Shown one piece after another: positions 19,956 through 28,736 of a stretch of DNA of 64,000 bases. The stretch is from Enterobacter bugandensis (GTDB lineage: Bacteria > Pseudomonadota > Gammaproteobacteria > Enterobacterales > Enterobacteriaceae), in contig NZ_LT992502.1 in NCBI RefSeq assembly GCF_900324475.1, positions 2,976,001 through 3,040,000 of the forward strand, given 5' to 3'. The notes under the pieces were generated by a model. That model saw nothing but the letters and a program-made list of their open reading frames with translations, had not been told where the DNA came from and searched no databases. Both the position numbers and the translations under genes were made by a program. Each line of letters starts with the position of its first letter. The first letter of the stretch is position 1.

Positions 19956-22736
19956 TTACGTTCTTTTTGAGCGCATCGCCGCCTGATGTCCTGCAAGGGT
20001 ACCAAAAATAATGATATCCGCCACCGCGTTACCGCCGATACGGTTGCCGCCGTGGATCCCCCCGACCACTTCACCCGCCGCAAACGCCCCCGGCAGTACG
20101 TTGTGGTTGCTGTCCAGCACGCAGGTTTCGGTGTTGATGGTCACGCCGCCCATGGTGTGGTGCACGCCTGGCGCAATCTGAATAGCGTAGAAAGGCCCTT
20201 CGTTGATAGGCGCACGCAGCGCGGTGGTACGACCAAAATCGTCATCGTGCTGTTTTTCAACGAAACCGTTATAACGTTCCAGGGTCGCGAGGAAAGCGTG
20301 GTGATCCATACCGAGCGCATCCGCCAGCGCTTTTGGCGAGCTGGCGCTGGTCACGAAGCCTTTCGCAATATACTCATCCGCGGCTTTGTTTTTGGCACGT
20401 ACGTGCTCGTCAAAGACGATGTACGCGTATTTCTCCGGCAGCGCGATGATTGACGCCGAGACTTTATCGCGGGTCGACATTTCGTTGTAGAAGCGCTCCC
20501 CTTTCTGGTTGACCAGAATCGCCCCGCCCCCGCGGATGGATTCGGAAATCAGGTACGAGGTGTTCTGCTCAACGGTTGGGTGAATTTGGATTTCGCCCAT
20601 ATCCACGGTGCCCGCCCCGATGCGCTCCAGCAGCGCGATGCCGCCGCCGGTTGCCCCTTTGTGGTTGGTGGTGACGAACCCTTCCAGATCCGGACGGTAT
20701 TTGACGACCATCTGGCTGTTGGCGCTGAAGCCGCCCGTCGCCACGATCACGCTTTTCGCTGCCACGGTGACGGTTTCGTTCTCTTCAGTGGTCAGGCGAA
20801 CCCCGGTCACTTCACCGTTCTCGAAGATGATGTCGCTGACGGAGGTATCCAGCATCACCTCGATGTTGCGTTTGTTGACGTTACGCACCAGGCCGCTGAT
20901 CAGGTAGCCCCCCACCGCAGAGCCGTCTTTTGGACGGTGAGTACGGTCGATGCTCATCCCACCGGTGGTGGTGATGTCGTTCAGCATGATGCCGCGCGTT
21001 GCCAGCCACTCAATCGCCTGCGGCGCGTTCTCGACAAAGCGGCGCAGCAGTTCAGGGTTGTTCTTGTTGCCGCCGCCTTTCAGGCTTTCCTGGTAGAACA
21101 GCTCTTTGCTGTCCTGAATGCCCTTCACGCGCTGGAAGCGGGTTTCGGCGGCATTCATACCGGCAGAGGCTTTAATGGTGTTCCCGCCGATGGTCGGCAT
21201 CTTCTCAACAATCAGCACGCTCGCGCCTTCGTCGTGAGCCTGAATCGCCGCCGCCAGACCGGCGCCGCCGCTGCCGACCACCACCACGTCCACGCTGCGG
21301 GTTTCGTTCGGGTCCACGCCCTCTTCCGCTGCCAGCGCTTTGCTGGATTTCAGCATCGCTTTAGAGACTGCTTTCTTCACCGCTTCACTCTGGCTGGTTG
21401 CACCGGTGATGGCATCCACGTGCGGGGTATTGGCGTCAAGAATGCGGGTACGGATCTCTTCAAAGCTGGTGACGAACTCAACGTCATCGCTCGGGCCAGA
21501 GGCCAGCTCGATGTCCGCAATGCGGTCGGTTTCCAGACTGACGTTAATCACCAGCTCGTTCGCGTCATCCTGCACCTTCTCGGTGAACATGCCCGGTTTG
21601 AATTTCGATTCGCCCATGCTCATGTCGCGGATCATCGCTTCCACCAGCGAGAAGCGCCACAGGGGTTCAGGAATGCTCAGTTCCTCGCGTTTGGTGCTGT
21701 CCATAAACAGCTCCAGCGTTTCCCCGGCCGCGATGCGGTCGGTCCAGTCCGGGTAGGCAATGGTGGCGCGGCCAACGGCAATCAGGTCGTAACCGTGGTC
21801 CAGCGCTTCATTCACGTCTGACGCATTCACCACGCCGCCCACGCCCATCACCGGAACCTGCGCCAGCGTTTCAGAACGCATCGCGCAGTATTTTTCGATC
21901 AGCGGCGTCGGGTCCTGGGTGTCGACAATGGACGGACGCAGGGTCGCGCCGACGGAGAAGTGCAGGTAGTCCACGCCGCGCGCCGCCAGTTTTTCCAGCA
22001 GGTACATGGTGTCTTCAAAGCGGATGCCCGGCACTTCCAGCTCTTCAGGGGAGAAGCGGTAGCCAATAATAAACGCGTCGTCCGCGTACTGGCGTACCAT
22101 TTTGTGGGTGATGTCCAGCACCGCCAGCGGGAACTTCGCGCGATTGTCGCGGCTGCCGCCCCACTCGTCATCGCGCTGGTTAGAGTTTGGAGAGTAGAAC
22201 TGCTGAATCAGGTAGGTGTTCGCCCCGTGGATTTCCACGCCGTCAAAACCGGCCTGGATGGCGCGGCGCACGGCTTCACCAAATTTGCCGATCATGCCTT
22301 CCACTTCTTCGGCGGTCAGGGCAACCGGCGTTGCGGCACCGTCACGCGGCGCGGCCACGGCGCTTGGGCCAACCGGGGTACGGCCACCGATCAGTTTCGG
22401 ATCAACCATGCGGCCACCGTGGTAGATCTGCAGCAGGGCCTTAGAGCCTTTGGATTTAATGGCCTCGGCGATTTTCGCCAGCCCGGCGATTTTCTCGTCG
22501 TTATCAATACCAATTGCGCCCGGGAAGGCGAGGCCGAGATCGTCGACGAAGCAGCACTCCACGATGATGGTGCCAATGCTGCCGGAACGGGCCCGATAGT
22601 ACTCCACCAGTTCGCTGGTAACGGTGCCGTCATAATAGCCGGTACAGGTGGTCATAGGGGCCATTAACAAACGGTTTTTCAGTTCAGTGCCATTCGGTAA
22701 TGTGAAGGGGCTAAGAATGCGTTCGTTAGTGCTCAT
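19956..22736 (-). CDS. Soluble NADH-type fumarate reductase, three-domain flavoprotein
   Basis: This 926-residue cytoplasmic enzyme carries three flavin modules. Residues ~1-350 are an old-yellow-enzyme-type FMN domain that would accept electrons from NAD(P)H (LLMAPMTT, LQIYHGGRM, GVEIHGANTYLIQQF, VMGVGG). Residues ~390-465 are an FMN_bind domain with the flavinylation motif DAITGATS (441-448, Thr447 the likely attachment residue). Residues ~480-926 are a fumarate reductase/succinate dehydrogenase-like FAD domain (VVVGSGGAGLAAA, HHTMGGVTINTE). There is no Tat or Sec signal. An enzyme of this layout is known from Klebsiella as a soluble NADH:fumarate reductase. GGAG lies upstream of ATG 22736. 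apbE follows in the same direction. Confidence 0.9.
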   Translation of the reverse strand: MSTNERILSPFTLPNGTELKNRLLMAPMTTCTGYYDGTVTSELVEYYRARSGSIGTIIVECCFVDDLGLAFPGAIGIDNDEKIAGLAKIAEAIKSKGSKALLQIYHGGRMVDPKLIGGRTPVGPSAVAAPRDGAATPVALTAEEVEGMIGKFGEAVRRAIQAGFDGVEIHGANTYLIQQFYSPNSNQRDDEWGGSRDNRAKFPLAVLDITHKMVRQYADDAFIIGYRFSPEELEVPGIRFEDTMYLLEKLAARGVDYLHFSVGATLRPSIVDTQDPTPLIEKYCAMRSETLAQVPVMGVGGVVNASDVNEALDHGYDLIAVGRATIAYPDWTDRIAAGETLELFMDSTKREELSIPEPLWRFSLVEAMIRDMSMGESKFKPGMFTEKVQDDANELVINVSLETDRIADIELASGPSDDVEFVTSFEEIRTRILDANTPHVDAITGATSQSEAVKKAVSKAMLKSSKALAAEEGVDPNETRSVDVVVVGSGGAGLAAAIQAHDEGASVLIVEKMPTIGGNTIKASAGMNAAETRFQRVKGIQDSKELFYQESLKGGGNKNNPELLRRFVENAPQAIEWLATRGIMLNDITTTGGMSIDRTHRPKDGSAVGGYLISGLVRNVNKRNIEVMLDTSVSDIIFENGEVTGVRLTTEENETVTVAAKSVIVATGGFSANSQMVVKYRPDLEGFVTTNHKGATGGGIALLERIGAGTVDMGEIQIHPTVEQNTSYLISESIRGGGAILVNQKGERFYNEMSTRDKVSASIIALPEKYAYIVFDEHVRAKNKAADEYIAKGFVTSASSPKALADALGMDHHAFLATLERYNGFVEKQHDDDFGRTTALRAPINEGPFYAIQIAPGVHHTMGGVTINTETCVLDSNHNVLPGAFAAGEVVGGIHGGNRIGGNAVADIIIFGTLAGHQAAMRSKRT

Positions 22737-23347
22737 AATAGAAACTCCAAACTTTTAAAAATTGAGAATTCGTTATCGGATTGATTTTTTTATTTCGTCG
22801 TTTTTTGCCGATGTTATGATATTAATATAATGATTTTTTTAGTTTCTAAAGTTATTACGTTAGTTAAAAAACTATTTAATCCCTGTGATAACACTAATAA
22901 TACATTGGTGTTAGCGATTGTCATTCAGGCATTCACAATATTTTAAAATACGTTAAATAAAAAATGGTAAAGCCATTACACCAAAAACCAAAAACACCCT
23001 TTAAAATCAACCAAATAGTAATTATTAAAAATTCAAATTGTTACAGAAATGATAAAATAAACCCGCAAAAAAGATAATAACCACATACGCCAGAGTGGTT
23101 ATTAATAAAAGCATAAAAATAACGCTGCAATTCTGTTTTTTTGATCTCGATCAATAGTCATGGCATTTAAAAGCGCAATATAAAAACATCATCATTTTTT
23201 AATTTAACGCACACAAAAAAGCGTTAAATCGCTATTACTGAAAATACAAAAACGCACCTTTAATAACTAAAAAAAGCAAAGAAACTTAAGAAAGCAATTT
23301 TGACTTTTCAGTGCGACCGAATTTTTGACAACTTAAGACGTGAAACT
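22737..23347. other. AT-rich divergent promoter region between fumarate reductase and dicarboxylate transporter
   Basis: This 611-base gene-free stretch is strongly AT-rich and drives the reductase-apbE unit leftward and the transporter-fumarase unit rightward. It contains one perfect FNR palindrome (23141-23154) and many poly-A and poly-T tracts. I saw no open frame of note, no tRNA and no clear CRP or DcuR site that I would defend. Confidence 0.6.
23141..23154. promoter_or_regulatory. Perfect FNR box
   Basis: TTGATCTCGATCAA matches the FNR consensus TTGAT-N4-ATCAA at every defined position. It lies 194 bases upstream of the transporter start and about 405 bases from the reductase start, in the divergent regulatory region of an anaerobic pathway. 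Confidence 0.8.
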
Positions 23348-24856
23348 ATGAATACAAAAACTGCTGTAACGCCCCCTGTGGCGAACCAGGCATCAAATGG
23401 AAACGCAAAACGTCTGCTGATGATGGCACTGCCCGTCATCGTCGCCGTACTGCTGCTGTTTGTTCCGGTACCGGAAGGACTGCCTCCTTACGCGTGGCAC
23501 TACTTCGCCATCTTCGTCGGCGTGATCGTCGGTCTTATCTTCGAACCCCTGCCGGGCGCGGTGATCGGTCTGACCGGCGTGGTCGCCATTGCCCTGTGCA
23601 GCCAGTGGGTGCTGTTCAGCCCTGAACAGCTGGCTGACCCAAAATTTAAGCTGGCGGGCGCCTCCTTTAAGTGGGCAGTGAGCGGGTTTGGTAACTCCAC
23701 CGTCTGGCTGATTTTCGGTGCCTTTATGTTTGCCGCGGGCTACGACAAAACCCGCTTCGGCCGCCGTCTGGCGCTGATTCTGGTGAAGTATCTTGGCCGT
23801 CGCAGCCTGACGCTCGGTTACGCGATTACGTTTGCGGACCTGCTGCTGGCACCGTTCACTCCGTCCAACACCGCGCGCAGCGGTGGGACCATCTACCCGA
23901 TCATCGCTAACCTGCCGCCGCTGTACGGTTCAAAACCCAACGACCCAAGCGCGCGTAAGATTGGTTCTTACCTGATGTGGGTGGCGATCACCGCGGCCTG
24001 TATCACCAGCTCAATGTTCCTCTCCGCCCTTGCGCCGAACCTGCTGGCCCTGGCGCTGGTGAAAAGTACGGTTGGGATCGACATCTCCTGGGGGACCTGG
24101 TTCCTCGCCTTCCTGCCGCTGGGCATCCTGTTGATCCTGACCATGCCGCTGCTGGCCTACTGGTTCTACCCGCCAGAGGTGAAGGTGAACAACGAAGTGC
24201 CGCTGTGGGCGACCCGTGAACTGGAAAAACTGGGCAAACTGTCGCGCAATGAGATCCTTCTGCTGGTGTTCGTATGTTGCGCGCTGCTGATGTGGATCTT
24301 CGCCGCCGCGTGGATTGAACCCGCGATGGCGGCCCTGCTCATCGTCGGCCTGATGCTGTGGACCGGCGTGCTGGAGTGGAACGATATCACCGGCAACAAA
24401 GCGGCGTGGAACACCTTCGTCTGGTTCGCCACCCTGGTGGCGCTGGCGGATGGCCTCTCCTCTACCGGCTTTATCAGCTGGTTAGGTAAAGAAGGCGGTC
24501 TGCTGATGAGCGGTATCTCTCCGGGCGTAGCGACCATCGTGCTGCTGCTGGCGTTCTACCTGCTGCACTACCTGTTTGCCAGTACCACCGCGCACACCAC
24601 GGCGCTGCTGCCAGCGATGCTGACCATCGCCTCCACTATCCCGGGCATGAATATGGAAGTGTTCGTTCTGCTGATGGTGACCTCGCTGGGCGTGATGGGG
24701 ATCATCACCCCGTACGGCACTGGCCCAAGCCCGATTTACTACGGTAGCGGCTACCTGCCAACCAAAGACTACTGGCGCCTCGGCACCATCTTCGGTGCCA
24801 TCTTCCTGGCGGCCCTGCTGCTGATTGGCTACCCGTGGATGTCCATGATGTTCTGA
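23348..24856 (+). CDS. DASS-family C4-dicarboxylate antiporter (TtdT/CitT-like)
   Basis: This 502-residue inner-membrane protein belongs to the divalent anion:sodium/antiporter superfamily, closest in pattern to E. coli CitT and TtdT, which exchange citrate or tartrate for succinate. It has about twelve hydrophobic helices and both helix-hairpin signatures, [19 protein letters not shown] and the [29 protein letters not shown]-terminal motif. The start at 23348 (MNTKTAV) is chosen by the family N-terminus. No good Shine-Dalgarno is visible. With a fumarase downstream, uptake of malate, fumarate or tartrate against succinate is the likely role. Confidence 0.85.
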   Translation: MNTKTAVTPPVANQASNGNAKRLLMMALPVIVAVLLLFVPVPEGLPPYAWHYFAIFVGVIVGLIFEPLPGAVIGLTGVVAIALCSQWVLFSPEQLADPKFKLAGASFKWAVSGFGNSTVWLIFGAFMFAAGYDKTRFGRRLALILVKYLGRRSLTLGYAITFADLLLAPFTPSNTARSGGTIYPIIANLPPLYGSKPNDPSARKIGSYLMWVAITAACITSSMFLSALAPNLLALALVKSTVGIDISWGTWFLAFLPLGILLILTMPLLAYWFYPPEVKVNNEVPLWATRELEKLGKLSRNEILLLVFVCCALLMWIFAAAWIEPAMAALLIVGLMLWTGVLEWNDITGNKAAWNTFVWFATLVALADGLSSTGFISWLGKEGGLLMSGISPGVATIVLLLAFYLLHYLFASTTAHTTALLPAMLTIASTIPGMNMEVFVLLMVTSLGVMGIITPYGTGPSPIYYGSGYLPTKDYWRLGTIFGAIFLAALLLIGYPWMSMMF

Positions 24857-24862
24857 TTCCTG

Positions 24863-24896
24863 ACCGCCGGACTTCTCCTCCGGCGGTTTTATTTTT
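24863..24896 (+). terminator. Terminator or attenuator between transporter and fumarase genes
   Basis: ACCGCCGG and CCGGCGGT form an 8-base-pair stem followed by TTTATTTTTG, seven bases after the transporter stop and just before the fumarase Shine-Dalgarno. It may lower fumarase expression relative to the transporter. Confidence 0.7.
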
Positions 24897-24909
24897 GTGG
24901 AGCAATACT

Positions 24910-26559
24910 ATGTCGAATAAACCGTTTTTTTATCAGAACCCCTTCCCTCTTTCGCATGACGACACCGAATACTACCTGCTGACCAACGAGCATGTCTCCA
25001 TTGCCGAATTCGACGGCCAGGAAGTGCTGAAGGTGGAGCCCGAAGCCCTGACCCTGCTGGCGCAGCAGGCCTTCCACGACGCCGCATTTATGCTGCGTCC
25101 TTCCCACCAGAAGCAGGTTGCCGCCATTCTTAACGACCCGGAAGCCAGCGAGAACGATAAGTACGTGGCCCTGCAGTTCCTGCGCAACTCGGAAATTGCC
25201 GCCAAGGGCGTGCTGCCAACCTGCCAGGATACCGGCACGGCAATCATTATGGGTAAGAAAGGCCAGCGCGTCTGGACCGGCGGCGGTGACGAAGCGGCCC
25301 TGAGCCAGGGCGTGTATAACACCTATATTGAAGACAACCTGCGCTACTCGCAAAATGCGGCGCTGGATATGTATAAAGAGGTGAATACCGGCACTAACCT
25401 GCCCGCACAGATTGACCTCTACAGCGTCGACGGTGACGAGTATAAATTCCTGTGCATGGCGAAAGGCGGCGGCTCAGCCAACAAAACCTATCTCTACCAG
25501 GAAACCAAAGCGCTGATTACCCCGGCGAAGCTGAAAAACTACCTGGTTGAGAAGATGCGTACCCTGGGGACCGCAGCCTGCCCGCCGTACCATATCGCGT
25601 TTGTTATCGGCGGTACCTCAGCGGAAGCCACGCTGAAAACCGTGAAGCTCGCCTCCACCCGCTACTACGACGCGCTGCCAACCGAAGGCAACGAGCACGG
25701 CCAGGCGTTCCGCGACGTTCAGCTCGAACAGGAACTGCTCCAGGAAGCACAGAACCTCGGCCTCGGCGCGCAGTTCGGCGGGAAATACTTCGCCCACGAT
25801 ATCCGCGTGATCCGCCTGCCACGCCACGGTGCCTCCTGCCCAATCGGCATGGGGGTCTCCTGCTCCGCCGACCGTAACATCAAGGCGAAAATCAACCGCG
25901 ACGGGATCTGGATTGAGAAGCTTGAGCACAACCCGGGTCAGTATATTCCTGAATCCCTGCGCCAGCAGGGCGAAGGCAACGTGGTGAGCATCAACCTGAA
26001 CAAGCCGATGAATGAGATCCTGGCGCAGCTGTCTCAGTATCCGGTCTCTACCCGCCTGTCGCTGAACGGGACGATTATCGTGGCGCGCGACATCGCCCAC
26101 GCGAAGCTGAAAGAGCTGCTGGATAACGGCGAAGCGCTCCCGCAGTACGTTAAAGATCACCCGATTTACTACGCGGGCCCGGCCAAAACGCCGGAAGGCT
26201 ACGCGTCTGGCTCCCTCGGCCCAACCACCGCAGGGCGCATGGACTCGTATGTCGACCTGCTGCAATCCCACGGCGCGAGCATGATCATGCTGGCGAAAGG
26301 CAACCGCAGCCAGCAGGTGACCGACGCCTGCCATAAGCACGGTGGCTTCTACCTGGGCAGCATTGGCGGCCCGGCGGCGGTGCTGGCGCAAAACAGCATC
26401 AAGAGCCTGGAGTGTGTGGCCTATCCTGAGCTGGGTATGGAAGCGATCTGGAAAATTGAGGTGGAGAACTTCCCGGCGTTTATTCTGGTGGATGACAAAG
26501 GCAACGACTTCTTCCAGCAGATCCAGAACAAGCAGTGCAAAGGCTGTTCACAGCGCTGA
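24910..26559 (+). CDS. fumB: Class I (iron-sulfur) fumarate hydratase
   Basis: This 549-residue enzyme interconverts malate and fumarate using an oxygen-sensitive 4Fe-4S cluster and matches E. coli FumA/FumB in length and sequence. Cluster cysteines are visible in [10 protein letters not shown] (about residue 105), [15 protein letters not shown] and the C-terminal half. The signatures [16 protein letters not shown] and [16 protein letters not shown] are intact. The start at ATG 24910 has GGAG nine bases upstream. Its place after an anaerobic dicarboxylate antiporter parallels the dcuB-fumB pair of E. coli, so I use fumB for the role; sequence alone does not separate A from B. Confidence 0.88.
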   Translation: MSNKPFFYQNPFPLSHDDTEYYLLTNEHVSIAEFDGQEVLKVEPEALTLLAQQAFHDAAFMLRPSHQKQVAAILNDPEASENDKYVALQFLRNSEIAAKGVLPTCQDTGTAIIMGKKGQRVWTGGGDEAALSQGVYNTYIEDNLRYSQNAALDMYKEVNTGTNLPAQIDLYSVDGDEYKFLCMAKGGGSANKTYLYQETKALITPAKLKNYLVEKMRTLGTAACPPYHIAFVIGGTSAEATLKTVKLASTRYYDALPTEGNEHGQAFRDVQLEQELLQEAQNLGLGAQFGGKYFAHDIRVIRLPRHGASCPIGMGVSCSADRNIKAKINRDGIWIEKLEHNPGQYIPESLRQQGEGNVVSINLNKPMNEILAQLSQYPVSTRLSLNGTIIVARDIAHAKLKELLDNGEALPQYVKDHPIYYAGPAKTPEGYASGSLGPTTAGRMDSYVDLLQSHGASMIMLAKGNRSQQVTDACHKHGGFYLGSIGGPAAVLAQNSIKSLECVAYPELGMEAIWKIEVENFPAFILVDDKGNDFFQQIQNKQCKGCSQR

Positions 26560-26579
26560 GATTTTCCATAACGCCAGCA

Positions 26580-26620
26580 GCAGCGACAGCAACTTGTTAA
26601 TTAACTCCTGCTGTCGCTGC
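26580..26620. repeat. 12-bp inverted repeat after the fumarase gene
   Basis: GCAGCGACAGCA (26580-26591) and TGCTGTCGCTGC (26609-26620) are perfect inverted arms around an AT-rich 17-base loop. There is no T-run, so it may be a transcript-stabilising hairpin rather than an intrinsic terminator. Confidence 0.65.
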
Positions 26621-26623
26621 CCT

Positions 26624-26654
26624 GTATGGAGAATAGTTTTCTTATTCTCCATAC
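26624..26654. terminator. Second perfect inverted repeat, possible bidirectional terminator
   Basis: GTATGGAGAATA and TATTCTCCATAC form a perfect 12-base-pair stem with loop GTTTTCT, directly after the previous hairpin and between the convergent fumarase and fimbrial operons. No strong T-run follows, so its termination activity is an inference. Confidence 0.5.
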
Positions 26655-26712
26655 ACACCATACAAACGCTTTTTCTTCATTTTAGTTTTTCAATATATGC
26701 TAACGCCGCATG

Positions 26713-27438
26713 CTATTGTCGAACAACGGCCTGATAACTGAGATAATTACCGTCGTCGGTAATCACACGATAGGCTATTGTTTTTCCCGGCAAGAGTGGC
26801 TTATCAGGCAAAATCACCTTTTCCGCCCGTGGCGAAACCATAATATTGGTCAGCGGCCTTTGCCCGGGAATCTCCACGTTGAGGCTAATATTCCAGGGCG
26901 TCGGGTTAGTAATGATTAACCGCATATCATGAGCGCTGAACTGAAGCGTCTGATACTGAAGAGCATCAGGATCGCCGATGTCGGCAGGACGAATAAAGAC
27001 CTTCATCCTTAAGCGTAACGGCAGAATTAACTTTTGCGCGTTCTGCCGGGTCCGCTCACTCTCAGGCTGGATCTGGAAAATATTCAGCCAAAAGACGCTT
27101 TCCCGATCGTTCGGCAGCCCCTGACGTGTCGTAAGCAGCAAACGCAACGAGCGAATCTCCTTCGGCAACATTTTGAAAACCGGAGGAGTAGACACAATCG
27201 GCGTGCTGACTTTGTCCGGCGGCACCAGCGGATCGCCCGTGTCCGTCCAGACCTGAATTATGGCTGGCGTTTCACCATCGTTAGAGAGATTCAGCGACTG
27301 AGCCATTTCGCCTGCGCTGAAAATCACACGAGTCCGATCGACGTTAACCACGGCATAGGCCTCAGCGATGAGGCATGTCATCAGCAAGCCTGCCAGAGCA
27401 AGCCTACTGGAAATTAACAACGACTTGTAATTGCGCAT
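26713..27438 (-). CDS. Periplasmic fimbrial chaperone (second, distal)
   Basis: This is a PapD/FimC-type chaperone that completes the immunoglobulin fold of pilin subunits by donor-strand complementation. The 241-residue product has a signal peptide ending AYA (about residue 29), the conserved Arg of the subunit-anchoring cleft (VDRTRVIF), the G1 strand region and the family motif RESVFWLNIFQI. It is the last gene of the operon and overlaps the adhesin gene by 35 bases. Two chaperones in one operon suggests that this one may serve the adhesin or a minor subunit. Confidence 0.88.
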   Translation of the reverse strand: MRNYKSLLISSRLALAGLLMTCLIAEAYAVVNVDRTRVIFSAGEMAQSLNLSNDGETPAIIQVWTDTGDPLVPPDKVSTPIVSTPPVFKMLPKEIRSLRLLLTTRQGLPNDRESVFWLNIFQIQPESERTRQNAQKLILPLRLRMKVFIRPADIGDPDALQYQTLQFSAHDMRLIITNPTPWNISLNVEIPGQRPLTNIMVSPRAEKVILPDKPLLPGKTIAYRVITDDGNYLSYQAVVRQ

Positions 27439-28735
27439 TAACCGTACCTGGCGTCACAGTTTGCCCACTGAGGGCCTCTAATGATGCGGTAAAATCACCG
27501 GTATAGGTGTTTACCGCCCCCGTCGACGTCAGGCTGGTAAGATCCTGATACGCATACCAGCCGCGCGAGTTTCCCGTGCCGGTTATGCTTCTGTCGGGTA
27601 ACAAATTGATTGCCGTCCCACTCCGGTTAAGGATTTTTATACCCACGCCAGAAGCCACGCCGCTGTTACCGTAATGCGAATCCAGTAGCCAGGTTAGACC
27701 CCCACCGCTGGTCACCAGCCCCAGCCCTTGCGCAGCACTGACAGCAACGGCCTGGTTGACTAAAAAGCCCATGGCCACGTTTGCCTTGCTGGCCGTGGAC
27801 GTGGCGGTACCGGAAACCGCACCTGACTCGCACTCGAGGCTGACCGAGAACGGAGCCTGACTGGTACCTCCGGCCTGCAACGCGGCGGATCTGACGGTGG
27901 GTAAAAGCACAACGGCGGGATAGTCTTTAACCTGACATAGTGCACCACGGACGTAGGTCACGGCATTGTAGGTACTCCATGCGCCGGGCCAGTTTGTATA
28001 CCAGCCATAATAATAAATCGCGCTATCCTGGCCCACCACGATTGAATTTGATGCCAGCCCGGGGCCTTTAAAGGCTATATAGCCTCGCGGTTGGGTATAG
28101 GCATCTTTATAGTAATTGCTGGCGTTAAGATAATAGGTGGTGGATGAAATCTTATACATTTCATACAGCACATTGCTGAATGCGCTGGCTGGAATGTAAA
28201 TATAGGTTCCATCCTGATACCAGTCTGCCGAGGTGATTTGTCTTTGCTTCCAGTAGCGGCTGTAATATTCCCCGGTGCTGAGATTGGTCATTCTTACGGC
28301 GACGTTTTTTGCGACATCATAATACGCACCCTCAATTTCAGCGGAGGCATACATGCCGGTATAGGCATTATCGCCGTTGGTGGCATACATTTCATATAAA
28401 CTTCCGGCGTCAGACAGGGCGCAGCGGAACAGAATTTGATTACTGGCATAGGTTTTGTTAGTCGCTGCCGTTAAAAAATTGCCCACCGCGCTGGCAAGCA
28501 ACGTTCCCGACGGCTGAAAGTTAGTGCCGCTGTTGATACTGATTACCGCCGGCAGCCCAATATTGCCATGGCAGGTATCACATGCACCCGACCAGTCGGC
28601 GGCAGTATACCCAGCCGCGATGGCCATGCTGGAGAGTGATGACGTGCTGGTCACCCTAATGCAGTTTGCCCACCCGGGCTGGCTTATCAGCAAAAACAGC
28701 CCCAGTACCAGAAAATGTTTTAACCTGTCCTGCAT
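27404..28735 (-). CDS. Fimbrial tip adhesin
   Basis: This 443-residue protein has a signal peptide ending GWA (about residue 23) and two parts. The Tyr/Ser/Asn-rich N-terminal ~250 residues should be the receptor-binding domain, and the C-terminal ~180 residues look like a pilin domain that ends LQVVVNFQ, suited to donor-strand exchange. The N-terminal domain holds Cys pairs including a CDTCHG segment (residues 52-57). The start at ATG 28735 is favoured over GTG 28753 because AGGA lies before the ATG and homologous signal peptides begin near there. The receptor is unknown. Confidence 0.8.
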   Translation of the reverse strand: MQDRLKHFLVLGLFLLISQPGWANCIRVTSTSSLSSMAIAAGYTAADWSGACDTCHGNIGLPAVISINSGTNFQPSGTLLASAVGNFLTAATNKTYASNQILFRCALSDAGSLYEMYATNGDNAYTGMYASAEIEGAYYDVAKNVAVRMTNLSTGEYYSRYWKQRQITSADWYQDGTYIYIPASAFSNVLYEMYKISSTTYYLNASNYYKDAYTQPRGYIAFKGPGLASNSIVVGQDSAIYYYGWYTNWPGAWSTYNAVTYVRGALCQVKDYPAVVLLPTVRSAALQAGGTSQAPFSVSLECESGAVSGTATSTASKANVAMGFLVNQAVAVSAAQGLGLVTSGGGLTWLLDSHYGNSGVASGVGIKILNRSGTAINLLPDRSITGTGNSRGWYAYQDLTSLTSTGAVNTYTGDFTASLEALSGQTVTPGTVNAQLQVVVNFQ

Positions 28736-28736
28736 T

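Noticed and set aside
20580..21821. 413-codon open frame on the plus strand opposite the fumarate reductase
   Set aside because: It lies wholly within the reductase gene in the antisense frame, is rich in His/Val/Phe from antisense codons and shows no recognisable motif.
28568..28585. CxxCH (heme c-like) motif in the fimbrial adhesin
   Set aside because: CDTCHG is in a secreted adhesin head with several other cysteines, so a disulfide is much more likely than heme attachment.
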